A stretch of DNA of 64,000 nt from Flagellimonas beolgyonensis (GTDB lineage Bacteria > Bacteroidota > Bacteroidia > Flavobacteriales > Flavobacteriaceae), in the NCBI RefSeq assembly GCF_003992615.1, contig NZ_RZMY01000003.1:374501-438500 (forward strand), given 5' to 3'. Under the pieces are notes generated by a model. The model saw only the letters and a list, made by a program, of their open reading frames with translations, was not told the DNA's origin and did no database searches. Below, piece by piece: positions 1 to 9,133 of the stretch. How positions within the stretch are numbered: the stretch's first letter is position 1; every line of letters begins with the position of its first letter. The position numbers and the translations under genes were made by a program.

Positions 1-2
1 AA

Positions 3-755
3 GCTCCTTTAGCTTATTCTGATGGAAAATTTCATTCCCCTTTGAAGACATTGCCTTTTGTATTACTCTCGGTCAGTTTTTTTTACATTGCCTACAAAAA
101 ACAATTGCTGAATTTTAAAAGCAAACCCATTCAGTTGTTGCTTTTATCTATTGCAGGGGTATTTCTATCATTTGCACAAATTGGGAAAGTCAATGGTCAT
201 TACCTCATCCAATTGTATCCCTTGATCCTGATTCCGGTAGCTATGGTGGTTGCCAAATTTCCTCCGTTAAAAAAGAAATACACCGGACTATTGGTGGTTT
301 TCCTATTTTTAATTCCCGTGGAATCCTATTTGGAATATGCCAACATTATTACAAATAAATTGGAAAAGGGTTCTTTTTATAATGGGGAGGGAGTGGATGT
401 GCCACGATATATTACAGACCATCATCTGGAAACCAAAAATATCTTCTTTACCGAGTATCACATAGGGTATTGGTTATTGGATGAAAATCCGCCAACCAAA
501 GCGGCCACCCACCCCAGCAATATAACCCGGGAAGAACTGTTCCCGTACATGCAAAACCCAAGAAAGACCGGATTGGAGGAATTACAATACATCATGGAGG
601 TGATTCAACCCAAAACTTTGGTGACCAGAGATGGCAAAACGGTTTTTGATAAAAAACTGGTGGCTTATAATGCTTATATAGACTCTTATCTTGCAAAACA
701 TTATCAATTAACCGCCAAGGTAGGAAACGGACTTATCTACCAAAGATCGCACTAG
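3..755 (+). CDS. Membrane glycosyltransferase, C-terminal part (ArnT/PMT-like), cut by window edge
   Basis: The frame is open from base 3 without a stop, so the true start lies to the left; the TTG at 42 is not a convincing start. The visible part has about four hydrophobic segments, with a GHYLIQLYPL motif near the second, then a soluble C-terminal stretch of about 130 residues ending GLIYQRSH. This resembles the end of GT-C fold enzymes that move sugars from polyprenyl carriers onto lipid or polysaccharide. The next gene belongs to the same superfamily, which suggests a cell-envelope glycan locus continuing leftward. The exact acceptor cannot be inferred. Confidence 0.65.
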   Translation, partial: APLAYSDGKFHSPLKTLPFVLLSVSFFYIAYKKQLLNFKSKPIQLLLLSIAGVFLSFAQIGKVNGHYLIQLYPLILIPVAMVVAKFPPLKKKYTGLLVVFLFLIPVESYLEYANIITNKLEKGSFYNGEGVDVPRYITDHHLETKNIFFTEYHIGYWLLDENPPTKAATHPSNITREELFPYMQNPRKTGLEELQYIMEVIQPKTLVTRDGKTVFDKKLVAYNAYIDSYLAKHYQLTAKVGNGLIYQRSH

Positions 756-922
756 TATTTTCTCCATGTCTGTAAATTGTAAATAATATATACATACTTA
801 TAGCGTTGTAGAATTGGGTTACCATAGTCACCCGCAGCATAATAATATACCCCATCATCATTTGCTTGGCAGGTTTCCCTTCCAATTTTGGAATTCTCTA
901 ATACCAAATCTTATATGCTGCG

Positions 923-2602
923 ATGGTCAAAAACCTATGGTCTTCTCTTCGTCGGAAAAACTTTTTCACTGTTACCTACATTTTCCTATTGGTATTTTAT
1001 GCTTTTTCCTTGTTCTTCAACTTAGGTGTCGCCCCCTTTTACAATGAAGAACCCAGAAGATCCATTATAGCCATGGAAATGTTGCACAACCATAATTTTT
1101 TGGTGACAACACTTTTCAATGACACCTTCTATGACCATCCCCCCTTGTGGAATGTTGTGCTTGCCGTGAGTGCGAAGATATTTGGATCGGACACCGAGTT
1201 TGCTTTCCGATTTCCCTGTGCGCTGTCATTGCTCCTGACAGGGTATGTGGTTTTCTATATGGGGAAAAAATATGTGGGACAATTATTTGGAGTTATTTCA
1301 GGCTTTCTATACCTAGTTTCTGTGGACCTATATTTCTTCTTTTCAAACACTGCGGAAATCGATATCTTCTTTTCATTGTTGGTGGTTGTGAGCATGTTGA
1401 GCGTTTTTCACTTTTATGAGCAAAAGAGGTATACCTCGCTTTTTTTGGTTGCCTATCTCTTTTGTTTTCTGGGATTTCTTACCAAAGGTGTAGTTGCACT
1501 GGTATTCTTGGGTATAACCCTTCTTGTTTTTTTCATGTATAGAAAAGACTCTAAAATAATGTTCCTGCCCATTCACTTTGTAGCAGCCTTTCTATGTCTT
1601 GGAGGAATTGTTACATTCTTTTATATCTATGGAAGGTTTGATAACATGGAGGCCTGCATAAAGGGCATGTGGAACATTACAAGGAACAAGTCTTTTCTGG
1701 ACAAGGAAAACAATGCTTTTATCTCCCATTTTTTTTGGTTTCCTATCAATATGTTGGGAAACCTGTTTCCTACCACTCTGCTGATTTTCTTTCTATTTAA
1801 AAAGTCTGTCCTAGTCAAGGTGAAAGAGAACCCATATATAATATTCTTGCTCTTGGTTTTTGCTTCCAACTTTTTGTTGTACTGGATCTCTCCCGGAGCC
1901 AAGGCTCGGTATACCTATATGTTCTATCCTATGCTTATCAGTATTCTGACCTACGGATTTTTTGTCTCGGAGAATAAAAATGGCTGGGTCACAAAATTAT
2001 TCCTTGGGGTATTCCCTTTTATAACATTCATACTTGCCATCGGTTGTTTGGTGCTTCCCTTCATTGATTATTTTAAAATCTTGGAAACACTTTACATTTT
2101 CCCCCTTTTGGGCATTACAACCCTCATTTTGTTCAATAAACAACTAAAATGCCATACTATTTGGGGTCGATTGACCCTTGGGTTTATTACTATTATCATG
2201 GTCAAGTTTGTATTTTCCCTAACGGTGTACCCATTGAAACAGAAAAGAAGTGCTTCTGCCATATTTAAAGATCATGCAAAGAACATTCTGGAGATTACCA
2301 AAGACACTCCCATTTACCTTTATTCAGAACTTGGAGCCTTTGGACATTATGAAATTGGAAAATTTTATATCACAGGAGCCTATTTGGAACTAATGGGTAA
2401 CCGTCCGCTCAAAAAAACTTCAATCTATGGAAATAGCGGTTACTATATTCTTCATAAGGAAGAGTTGTCTGATCAAGAGGTCTTATATACCATCGATGGT
2501 GCTCGGTGCTGCCTTGTACTTATCGAAAATCCAGCAAGGCACTCCGAAACTTGGAAGCATATTCCCGAACCAACTTCTCATCAAAACGAGGCTCCTCATT
2601 AA
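923..2602 (+). CDS. ArnT-like membrane glycosyltransferase (GT-C fold)
   Basis: A 559-residue polytopic protein with about a dozen hydrophobic segments. It shows hallmarks of the ArnT/dolichyl-phosphate-mannose transferase superfamily: an acidic NEEPRR motif in the first external loop (about residue 42), DHPPLWN, SNTAEIDIFF, and PGAKARYTYMFYP before the last membrane block. Such enzymes transfer a sugar from an undecaprenyl phosphate donor at the outer face of the inner membrane. Its last 27 or so residues are encoded antisense to the end of bioD (83-base convergent overlap). This tail may be read-through past an ancestral stop. The preceding 167 bases hold no clear gene or hairpin. Confidence 0.8.
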   Translation: MVKNLWSSLRRKNFFTVTYIFLLVFYAFSLFFNLGVAPFYNEEPRRSIIAMEMLHNHNFLVTTLFNDTFYDHPPLWNVVLAVSAKIFGSDTEFAFRFPCALSLLLTGYVVFYMGKKYVGQLFGVISGFLYLVSVDLYFFFSNTAEIDIFFSLLVVVSMLSVFHFYEQKRYTSLFLVAYLFCFLGFLTKGVVALVFLGITLLVFFMYRKDSKIMFLPIHFVAAFLCLGGIVTFFYIYGRFDNMEACIKGMWNITRNKSFLDKENNAFISHFFWFPINMLGNLFPTTLLIFFLFKKSVLVKVKENPYIIFLLLVFASNFLLYWISPGAKARYTYMFYPMLISILTYGFFVSENKNGWVTKLFLGVFPFITFILAIGCLVLPFIDYFKILETLYIFPLLGITTLILFNKQLKCHTIWGRLTLGFITIIMVKFVFSLTVYPLKQKRSASAIFKDHAKNILEITKDTPIYLYSELGAFGHYEIGKFYITGAYLELMGNRPLKKTSIYGNSGYYILHKEELSDQEVLYTIDGARCCLVLIENPARHSETWKHIPEPTSHQNEAPH

Positions 2603-3137
2603 TACGTCCCAACAGGGTGACTCCCGTTTTCTTGAGTATAATTTCTTCTGTTGTGGGATGTTCGTCCCCACTGAAGATAATGCCAATTGCAACCCCTTTC
2701 TGTTGCAGTTTTTCGATGGTCAGCAACGTATGGTTGATGCTCCCCAAATAATGCCGGGACACCACAATTACTTTGTAATCGGATTGAATCAAATCGAAAA
2801 TAGTGTCCGTGTCGTTCAGGGGCACCAATAATCCGCCCGCTCCTTCAATGACCAAATTATTCTTGGTGGTAGGCGGAACAATTTTATCCAACTGAATGGA
2901 AATTCCATCAATATCCGCAGCAGCATGGGGACTCATCGGGGTTTTTAAGGCATAGCTGTTGGGATGGATCACCGTTCGGTCGTTCGAGATCAGTGCCTCT
3001 ATTTTATGGCTGTCGGAATAATCGAGATCTCCGGCCTGTATGGGCTTCCAATAGTCGGCCCCAAGGGCTTCCACCACAATGGCGGAGGCCACCGTTTTGC
3101 CCACTTCAGTTGAAATTCCAGTGATAAAATACGTCAT
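2520..3137 (-). CDS. bioD: Dethiobiotin synthetase BioD
   Basis: A 205-residue ATP-dependent enzyme that closes the ureido ring of dethiobiotin from 7,8-diaminopelargonate and CO2. The N-terminus carries the family P-loop variant GISTEVGKT (residues 7-15), followed by YWKPIQAG and EGAGGLLVPL, all BioD signatures. Length is normal for Bacteroidota BioD. Its ATG overlaps the stop of the upstream DUF2007 gene in an ATGA arrangement, so it is the third gene of a coupled operon with bioF. bioA and bioB are not in this window. The 3' end overlaps the convergent glycosyltransferase and no terminator separates them. Confidence 0.93.
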   Translation of the reverse strand: MTYFITGISTEVGKTVASAIVVEALGADYWKPIQAGDLDYSDSHKIEALISNDRTVIHPNSYALKTPMSPHAAADIDGISIQLDKIVPPTTKNNLVIEGAGGLLVPLNDTDTIFDLIQSDYKVIVVSRHYLGSINHTLLTIEKLQQKGVAIGIIFSGDEHPTTEEIILKKTGVTLLGRINEEPRFDEKLVREYASKFRSALLDFR

Positions 3138-3520
3138 GGTGTTGGTCTTGTAATAAAATTACACTGCAAACATCGGTACTTGGTGGATTCAAAAAAAGGA
3201 AAGAGCTTATAAAAGAAATTCTTTCTGGCATAATAGATCTCGGATCGGGTGGCTTTGCAATTGGGACAAACAATGGGGTTGCCGAATTTATCCGTGGCAT
3301 AGCCCCGCACTTCATCATAAATCTGTTTTGCCCTATCCCAATCAATGGCATATACCTGCAACCTTACTCCACCCATGGCGCCGCTCAGGGATGGGTCAGA
3401 ATTCACAGTGGCCTCATCCCGTAAAAACGCGGGGATACCTTCGGCTTCCAACTTGCCTTTAATGATCAAGGCATCGGCAGGAAACTCAAAACTTCCGATG
3501 GTATGGAATTCCGTTTTCAT
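3134..3520 (-). CDS. DUF2007 family protein with zinc-ribbon-like C-terminus
   Basis: A 128-residue protein when started at the ATG at 3520, which overlaps the bioF stop by ATGA; the longer upstream reading is unlikely. Residues 5-75 match DUF2007 (putative signal-transducing domain), with the pattern ALIIKGKLEAEGIPAFLRDE and a VRLQVYAIDWDRA strand-helix. The C-terminal half has two Cys pairs (CPNC and CLQC) that look like a zinc ribbon. It sits inside the biotin operon with 4-base overlaps on both sides, so it is translated with BioF and BioD. No biotin-related role is known to me; a regulatory or binding role is only a guess. Confidence 0.8.
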   Translation of the reverse strand: MKTEFHTIGSFEFPADALIIKGKLEAEGIPAFLRDEATVNSDPSLSGAMGGVRLQVYAIDWDRAKQIYDEVRGYATDKFGNPIVCPNCKATRSEIYYARKNFFYKLFPFFESTKYRCLQCNFITRPTP

Positions 3521-4671
3521 GGTTGCAATTCTTTTTTCAATAATAACAAAACTCGTGAAATTTCTTCTGTTGTATTGAAGGAATGCAGGCAAAACCGAAG
3601 TCGTTCACTGCCTTCCTTTACCGTTGGGGATAAAATGGGCTTTACCTCAAAACCCTTTTCCTGCAAATGGGCCGATATTTGCTTCACCTTGCCATTTCCC
3701 GATACCACCACACATTGAATGGCAGAATTGCTTGCCACAAATGGGTCCGAAATCCCAAGCTTTTTAAACTCTTCTTTAAAAAATCCGATGTTTTCAAAAA
3801 GTTGCTTGTTGACAATTGGTCCCATTTGACCCAAAACCTGGTATGCAGCCCGAATAGCTGCAACCGAATGGGGTGATAGGGCGGTGGTATAGATCAAGCT
3901 CCGTGCAAAATTGACCAAGTAATCTTTCAATGCTTCACTGCCCAAAATCGAGGCGCCATGACACCCCATGGCCTTCCCAAAAGTGATGAGTCTGGCAAAA
4001 ACCTTTTCTTCCAGTCCCAAGGCACAAACCATGTCCCTCCCCCCACCAAAAATACCGGTGGCATGGGCTTCATCAATGATCAAGTAGCACGAATGGTCTT
4101 CACACAATTTGACCATTGCCGAAAGGTCCGGGGTATCACCATCCATGGAAAAAACCGATTCGGTAACAATATAAATATCCGCATCTTCAGCTGACTGTGC
4201 TTGAAGTGACTCGACTCTTCGTTTCAAGTCGCCTACATTGTTATGGGCAAACTTGTACGACTTGGCATGGCCCATTTGAATGCCATCACGTATACTGGCA
4301 TGTATGAGCTCATCATATAGAACGATATCCCCTCGCTGCGGCACGGCGGAAAAAAAACCGACATTGGCATCATACCCCGAATTGAAGACCAGTGCTGTCT
4401 CGGCACGGTGATGGACTGCCAAAAAGGTTTCCAATTCCGTATAACCAGTATGATTACCGGAAAGCAACCGTGAACCCGTTGCGCCGTTAGCATTGTTCGT
4501 ACTATGCAATAATTCGAGAGTCAAGCTTGCTATGTCATCATTTTGGGCCAATCCCAGATAATCGTTGGAGGAGAAATCAATACGGTCGGTATAAGAGGGT
4601 AGCCGTCGAAAGGCATCTTGGGCCAATCGTTCCCTTAATTTGTTTTCCAATTTTGGCGGCAGTTTCTCCAT
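3517..4671 (-). CDS. bioF: 8-amino-7-oxononanoate synthase BioF
   Basis: A 384-residue PLP-dependent enzyme of the alpha-oxoamine synthase family, condensing pimeloyl thioester with alanine in the first step of biotin ring assembly. Visible motifs are SNDYLGLA, GATGSRLLSGN, the IIDEAHATG aspartate-histidine loop, and the PLP lysine in TFGKAMGCHGA. KBL (glycine C-acetyltransferase) is the close paralogue, but the linked bioD favours BioF. It is the first gene of the operon. A TACTTTTG box ends 4 bases before its ATG, which would make the mRNA nearly leaderless. It is divergent from the M61 peptidase gene. Confidence 0.9.
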   Translation of the reverse strand: MEKLPPKLENKLRERLAQDAFRRLPSYTDRIDFSSNDYLGLAQNDDIASLTLELLHSTNNANGATGSRLLSGNHTGYTELETFLAVHHRAETALVFNSGYDANVGFFSAVPQRGDIVLYDELIHASIRDGIQMGHAKSYKFAHNNVGDLKRRVESLQAQSAEDADIYIVTESVFSMDGDTPDLSAMVKLCEDHSCYLIIDEAHATGIFGGGRDMVCALGLEEKVFARLITFGKAMGCHGASILGSEALKDYLVNFARSLIYTTALSPHSVAAIRAAYQVLGQMGPIVNKQLFENIGFFKEEFKKLGISDPFVASNSAIQCVVVSGNGKVKQISAHLQEKGFEVKPILSPTVKEGSERLRFCLHSFNTTEEISRVLLLLKKELQP

Positions 4672-4675
4672 ACCA

Positions 4676-4683
4676 CAAAAGTA
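4676..4683 (-). promoter_or_regulatory. Candidate -7 box for the biotin operon
   Basis: Read on the minus strand this is TACTTTTG, an exact fit to the Bacteroidota -7 consensus TAnnTTTG. It ends 4 bases before the bioF ATG. No good -33 TTTG was seen at the usual distance, so the call rests on the -7 box alone. Confidence 0.45.
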
Positions 4684-4733
4684 GTACTTCCTGATTTTAA
4701 GCCTATCTTAGAGGTCCATAAATCGAATTGAAA

Positions 4734-6527
4734 ATGAAAATCAAATTCTCCCTATTCCTTTTGTTAACAGCAATGGTTGTTTCTGCCCAAACCAATACCT
4801 ACACCATTTCCTTTGATAACGCCGTTCATCATGAAGCGGTAATAAAAGCCAGTTTCCCAGAATTGCCCGACGGAGCCGTAACTTTTCAAATGAGCAGGAC
4901 CTCTCCGGGGCGCTATGCCCTTCATGAATTTGCCAAGAACGTGTATGGTTTAAAGGCTATCGATAGCAAAGGGAACAGCTTGGTTGTTGAACGTCCCAAT
5001 CCCTATCAATGGGTAGTTTCTGGGCATGATGGCACCATACACATCGAATATATTCTTTTTGCGAACCGCGGCGGAGGCACCTATTCGCAAGTGGATGAGA
5101 CCCATGCCCATTTAAACATCCCCGCCACTTTTATGTTCTCGCCCTCGTTGAGCGAGCGGAAAATAGAGGTGACTTTCGATGTTCGCGAGGATTTAAATTG
5201 GAAAGTGGCCACACAGTTACCCTTGGTTTCAGGCACTACCTATATGGCGCCAAATCTCTATTATTTTATGGACAGCCCAACGGAAATCAGCGATTATATG
5301 CTTCGTTCCTTTGAGGTTGATGGAATGCGTGTCAACCTTGCTCTGCACCATAACGGGACGGAGGAAGAAGCCGATACCTATTTTGAAAAAGTGAAAAAAG
5401 TGGTGTTGGCAGAGAAGGCTGTTTATGGACAATTGCCATCTTTTGACTATGCTAATTATACCTTTTTGGCCTGTTACATTCCCAACGCCTCCGGTGATGG
5501 TATGGAGCATCGCAATTCAACCATTTTGACCAGTACACGCAGCTTGGCCGATGGGGGCATGGAACGAAACATTGGCACTGTTTCCCACGAATTTTTCCAC
5601 GCTTGGAACGTGGAGCGTATCCGTCCCAAATCGTTGGAACCGTTTGATTTCGAAGCCGCCAACATGAGCGGTGAACTTTGGTTTGCAGAAGGGTTTACCA
5701 GCTATTACACGGGCCTTATTTTATGTAGGGCAGGATTGATTACTCCAAAAGAGTACGTGGAAGGATTGGCTGGCACCTTTAATTATGTATGGAACTCCCC
5801 CGCTCGACAATTTTTTAATGTGGTGGAGATGAGTTATCAAGCTCCTTTTGTGGATGCCGCTACTTCCGTAGATCCGGTGAACAGGGAAAACACTTTTATC
5901 TCCTACTACTCCTACGGAAGTGTTTTAGGGTTGGCATTGGATCTTTCCCTACGTGAAAAAGGACTGAATTTGGACGATTTTATGAAATTGATGTGGGAAA
6001 CCTATGGAAAAACCGAAGTGCCCTATACCGTAGCGGACATCCATTCCCAATTGAACAATTTTGCGGGTAAAACCTTTGGGGATGATTTCTTCAACAACTA
6101 TGTCTACAAAAGCGAAATGCCCGATTATAAAAAGCTGCTTCAATCCGTTGGGGTTGTATTGGAACAATCGGGTGATGAGCCCTATTTTGGCGCTTATGTT
6201 TCTGTTAAATCGGACGGTACTGCCGTAATTACGAACAATACCAAAATGGGAAGCCCTGCCTATGAAGCTGGCTTGGACAATGGCGATGTAATTTTGAACA
6301 TCAACGATATTGCCATTCCAGCAGATCAAAACTTTGGGGATTATCTCACACAGTTTGGTTTGGGCGAATCGTTGAACGTCAACTTCACCCGTTTTGGGGT
6401 TTCAAAATCCACAACCATGATTCTTACACCAAGTCCTGACTATTCATTCAAGTTGTTGGAAGACAACGAACAGCAACCAACAAAACAAATGTTGGAGGCG
6501 CGGAAAGAATGGCTTAAGGTTGAATAG
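4734..6527 (+). CDS. M61 family metallopeptidase (glycyl aminopeptidase type) with PDZ domain
   Basis: A 597-residue exported zinc peptidase. The ATG at 4734 is preferred over the TTG six bases upstream. Residues 1-18 form a signal peptide ending VVSAQ. A beta-rich N-terminal domain (about 20-180) precedes the gluzincin catalytic domain with HEFFH at about 285-289, followed by the third-ligand region ELWFAEGFTSYY. A PDZ domain lies near 480-570 (SPAYEAGLDNGDVILNI). M61 enzymes cleave N-terminal glycine or alanine from peptides; the substrate here is unknown. The stop directly abuts the ATG of the acetyltransferase gene, so the two are co-transcribed. Confidence 0.9.
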   Translation: MKIKFSLFLLLTAMVVSAQTNTYTISFDNAVHHEAVIKASFPELPDGAVTFQMSRTSPGRYALHEFAKNVYGLKAIDSKGNSLVVERPNPYQWVVSGHDGTIHIEYILFANRGGGTYSQVDETHAHLNIPATFMFSPSLSERKIEVTFDVREDLNWKVATQLPLVSGTTYMAPNLYYFMDSPTEISDYMLRSFEVDGMRVNLALHHNGTEEEADTYFEKVKKVVLAEKAVYGQLPSFDYANYTFLACYIPNASGDGMEHRNSTILTSTRSLADGGMERNIGTVSHEFFHAWNVERIRPKSLEPFDFEAANMSGELWFAEGFTSYYTGLILCRAGLITPKEYVEGLAGTFNYVWNSPARQFFNVVEMSYQAPFVDAATSVDPVNRENTFISYYSYGSVLGLALDLSLREKGLNLDDFMKLMWETYGKTEVPYTVADIHSQLNNFAGKTFGDDFFNNYVYKSEMPDYKKLLQSVGVVLEQSGDEPYFGAYVSVKSDGTAVITNNTKMGSPAYEAGLDNGDVILNINDIAIPADQNFGDYLTQFGLGESLNVNFTRFGVSKSTTMILTPSPDYSFKLLEDNEQQPTKQMLEARKEWLKVE

Positions 6528-7058
6528 ATGATCATATATACCCAAGCCACCAGCGATTGGGAATTGGAACAGATTCTATCGCTACAACAAGAAAACCTGC
6601 CCAAAAACATGTCGCCCCAAGAATGCGAACGTGAAGGTTTTTTAACCGTGGAGCATTCCATGGACATTCTTAAGGCCATGAATGACGAATGTGGCCATAT
6701 CATAGCCGTGGAAGATGGCAAGGTGATTGGTTATGCGCTTTGCATGCATCCCAAATTTGCCAAGGAAATCGAGGTGTTAAAACCGATGTTCCAACAAATA
6801 AATACTCTTTTGGACACTCCCAATAGTTCTATGGCGATGGGACAGATCTGTGTTGCCAAAAGCCATAGGGGCCAAGGCGTATTCAGAAACCTATACCTTA
6901 CCATGCGAAACAGGCTCCCAGAAGGTTTTGATACCATTATCACCGAAGTCGACGGCAAAAACAAAAAATCGTTGGCGGCTCATGCAGCCATAGGGTTTGT
7001 TACCCTTAAGGTATATGAATCGGACAACAGGGAATGGCACCTTGTTGCCCTTAAATAA
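6528..7058 (+). CDS. GNAT family N-acetyltransferase
   Basis: A 176-residue protein with the GNAT fold. The acetyl-CoA-binding segment is visible as QICVAKSHRGQGVFRNLY (about residues 105-122, the R/Q-x-x-G-x-G/A loop), followed by ITEVDGKNKKSLAAHAAIGF. The acceptor substrate cannot be predicted. It starts immediately after the M61 peptidase stop with no intervening base and is the last gene before a strong bidirectional terminator. Confidence 0.85.
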   Translation: MIIYTQATSDWELEQILSLQQENLPKNMSPQECEREGFLTVEHSMDILKAMNDECGHIIAVEDGKVIGYALCMHPKFAKEIEVLKPMFQQINTLLDTPNSSMAMGQICVAKSHRGQGVFRNLYLTMRNRLPEGFDTIITEVDGKNKKSLAAHAAIGFVTLKVYESDNREWHLVALK

Positions 7059-7085
7059 AAAATCCGCTCGTTTGAGCGGATTTTT
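7058..7085. terminator. Strong bidirectional intrinsic terminator
   Basis: A 12-base-pair perfect stem (left arm 7058-7069, right arm 7074-7085) with a GTTT loop, an A-run on the left and a T-run on the right. It ends the GNAT gene on the plus strand and atpC on the minus strand. Confidence 0.9.
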
Positions 7086-7107
7086 CTTGTGAATGAATTC
7101 GTTTATT

Positions 7108-7386
7108 TTAGTCGGCCAGTACTATGACCTTGTTGTCTTTCATCTCGACCGTTCCACTGGTAATTTCCAAAACGGTCTCGCCATTGCTTCCTTTGGAAAA
7201 CTTGTCCTGAAAAGCCTCATCAATAGTGATGTTTCCCTTCACTTTTACCTTTCCTTGCTGTAACAGCGATACAATGGGTGCGTGATTTTCCAACATTTGA
7301 AATTCCCCATCAACTCCGGGAACGGTGACCGCGGTCACGTCTCCTGCGAACAACGTGGCTTCCGGTGATACTATTTCCAAATACAT
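7108..7386 (-). CDS. atpC: F1 ATP synthase subunit epsilon
   Basis: A 92-residue protein matching the N-terminal beta-sandwich of the epsilon subunit (MYLEIVSPEATLFAGDVTAVTVPGVDGEFQMLENHAPIVSLL pattern, seen in part as FAGDVTAVTVPGVDGEFQML). It lacks the C-terminal helical hairpin, as is usual for short Bacteroidota epsilons. It couples F1 rotation to F0 and regulates ATPase activity. It lies 76 bases downstream of atpD. The two are separate from the rest of the atp operon, a common arrangement in this phylum. Confidence 0.92.
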   Translation of the reverse strand: MYLEIVSPEATLFAGDVTAVTVPGVDGEFQMLENHAPIVSLLQQGKVKVKGNITIDEAFQDKFSKGSNGETVLEITSGTVEMKDNKVIVLAD

Positions 7387-7393
7387 ATTTATT

Positions 7394-7445
7394 AGTATTG
7401 AGATGTGAGATAGGAGTATTGAGATATATCTAACTTCTCAATACT
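7394..7445. repeat. Small direct and inverted repeats between atpD and atpC
   Basis: The 10-mer AGTATTGAGA occurs at 7394-7403 and 7415-7424. Its reverse complement TCTCAATACT is at 7436-7445, giving a 10-bp stem with an 11-base loop. It could form an mRNA hairpin between the two subunit genes, possibly tuning the beta to epsilon ratio; that role is inference. Confidence 0.7.
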
Positions 7446-7462
7446 AGAATCTCAATTCTGTT

Positions 7463-9010
<1,548 letters not shown>

Positions 9011-9026
9011 CTATTTTTTCCGGCTG

Positions 9027-9034
9027 CAAAGATA
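9027..9034 (-). promoter_or_regulatory. Candidate -7 box for atpD-atpC
   Basis: Minus-strand TATCTTTG, an exact match to TAnnTTTG, about 55 bases before the atpD start. A TTTC about 20 bases upstream may serve as the -33 element. Confidence 0.55.
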
Positions 9035-9083
9035 TACTATTCCACTTTTATTCAGAAACTGATTCTTGCTTTTTTTCAAATAA

Positions 9084-9112
9084 AAAAGGCGCTGAAAAAA
9101 TCAGCGCCTTTT
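9084..9112 (-). terminator. Intrinsic terminator of the TonB receptor gene
   Basis: A GC-rich stem GGCGCTGA (9088-9095) pairs with TCAGCGCC (9101-9108) around a five-A loop, extended by A/T pairs. On the minus strand a T-run follows. It lies just downstream of the receptor stop and upstream of the atpD promoter. Confidence 0.85.
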
Positions 9113-9133
9113 CTTATTGCTTTTTACTGCTTT

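Noticed and set aside
814..1047. 77-residue frame before the second glycosyltransferase
   Set aside because: It overlaps the true start of the glycosyltransferase in another frame and shows no coding features.
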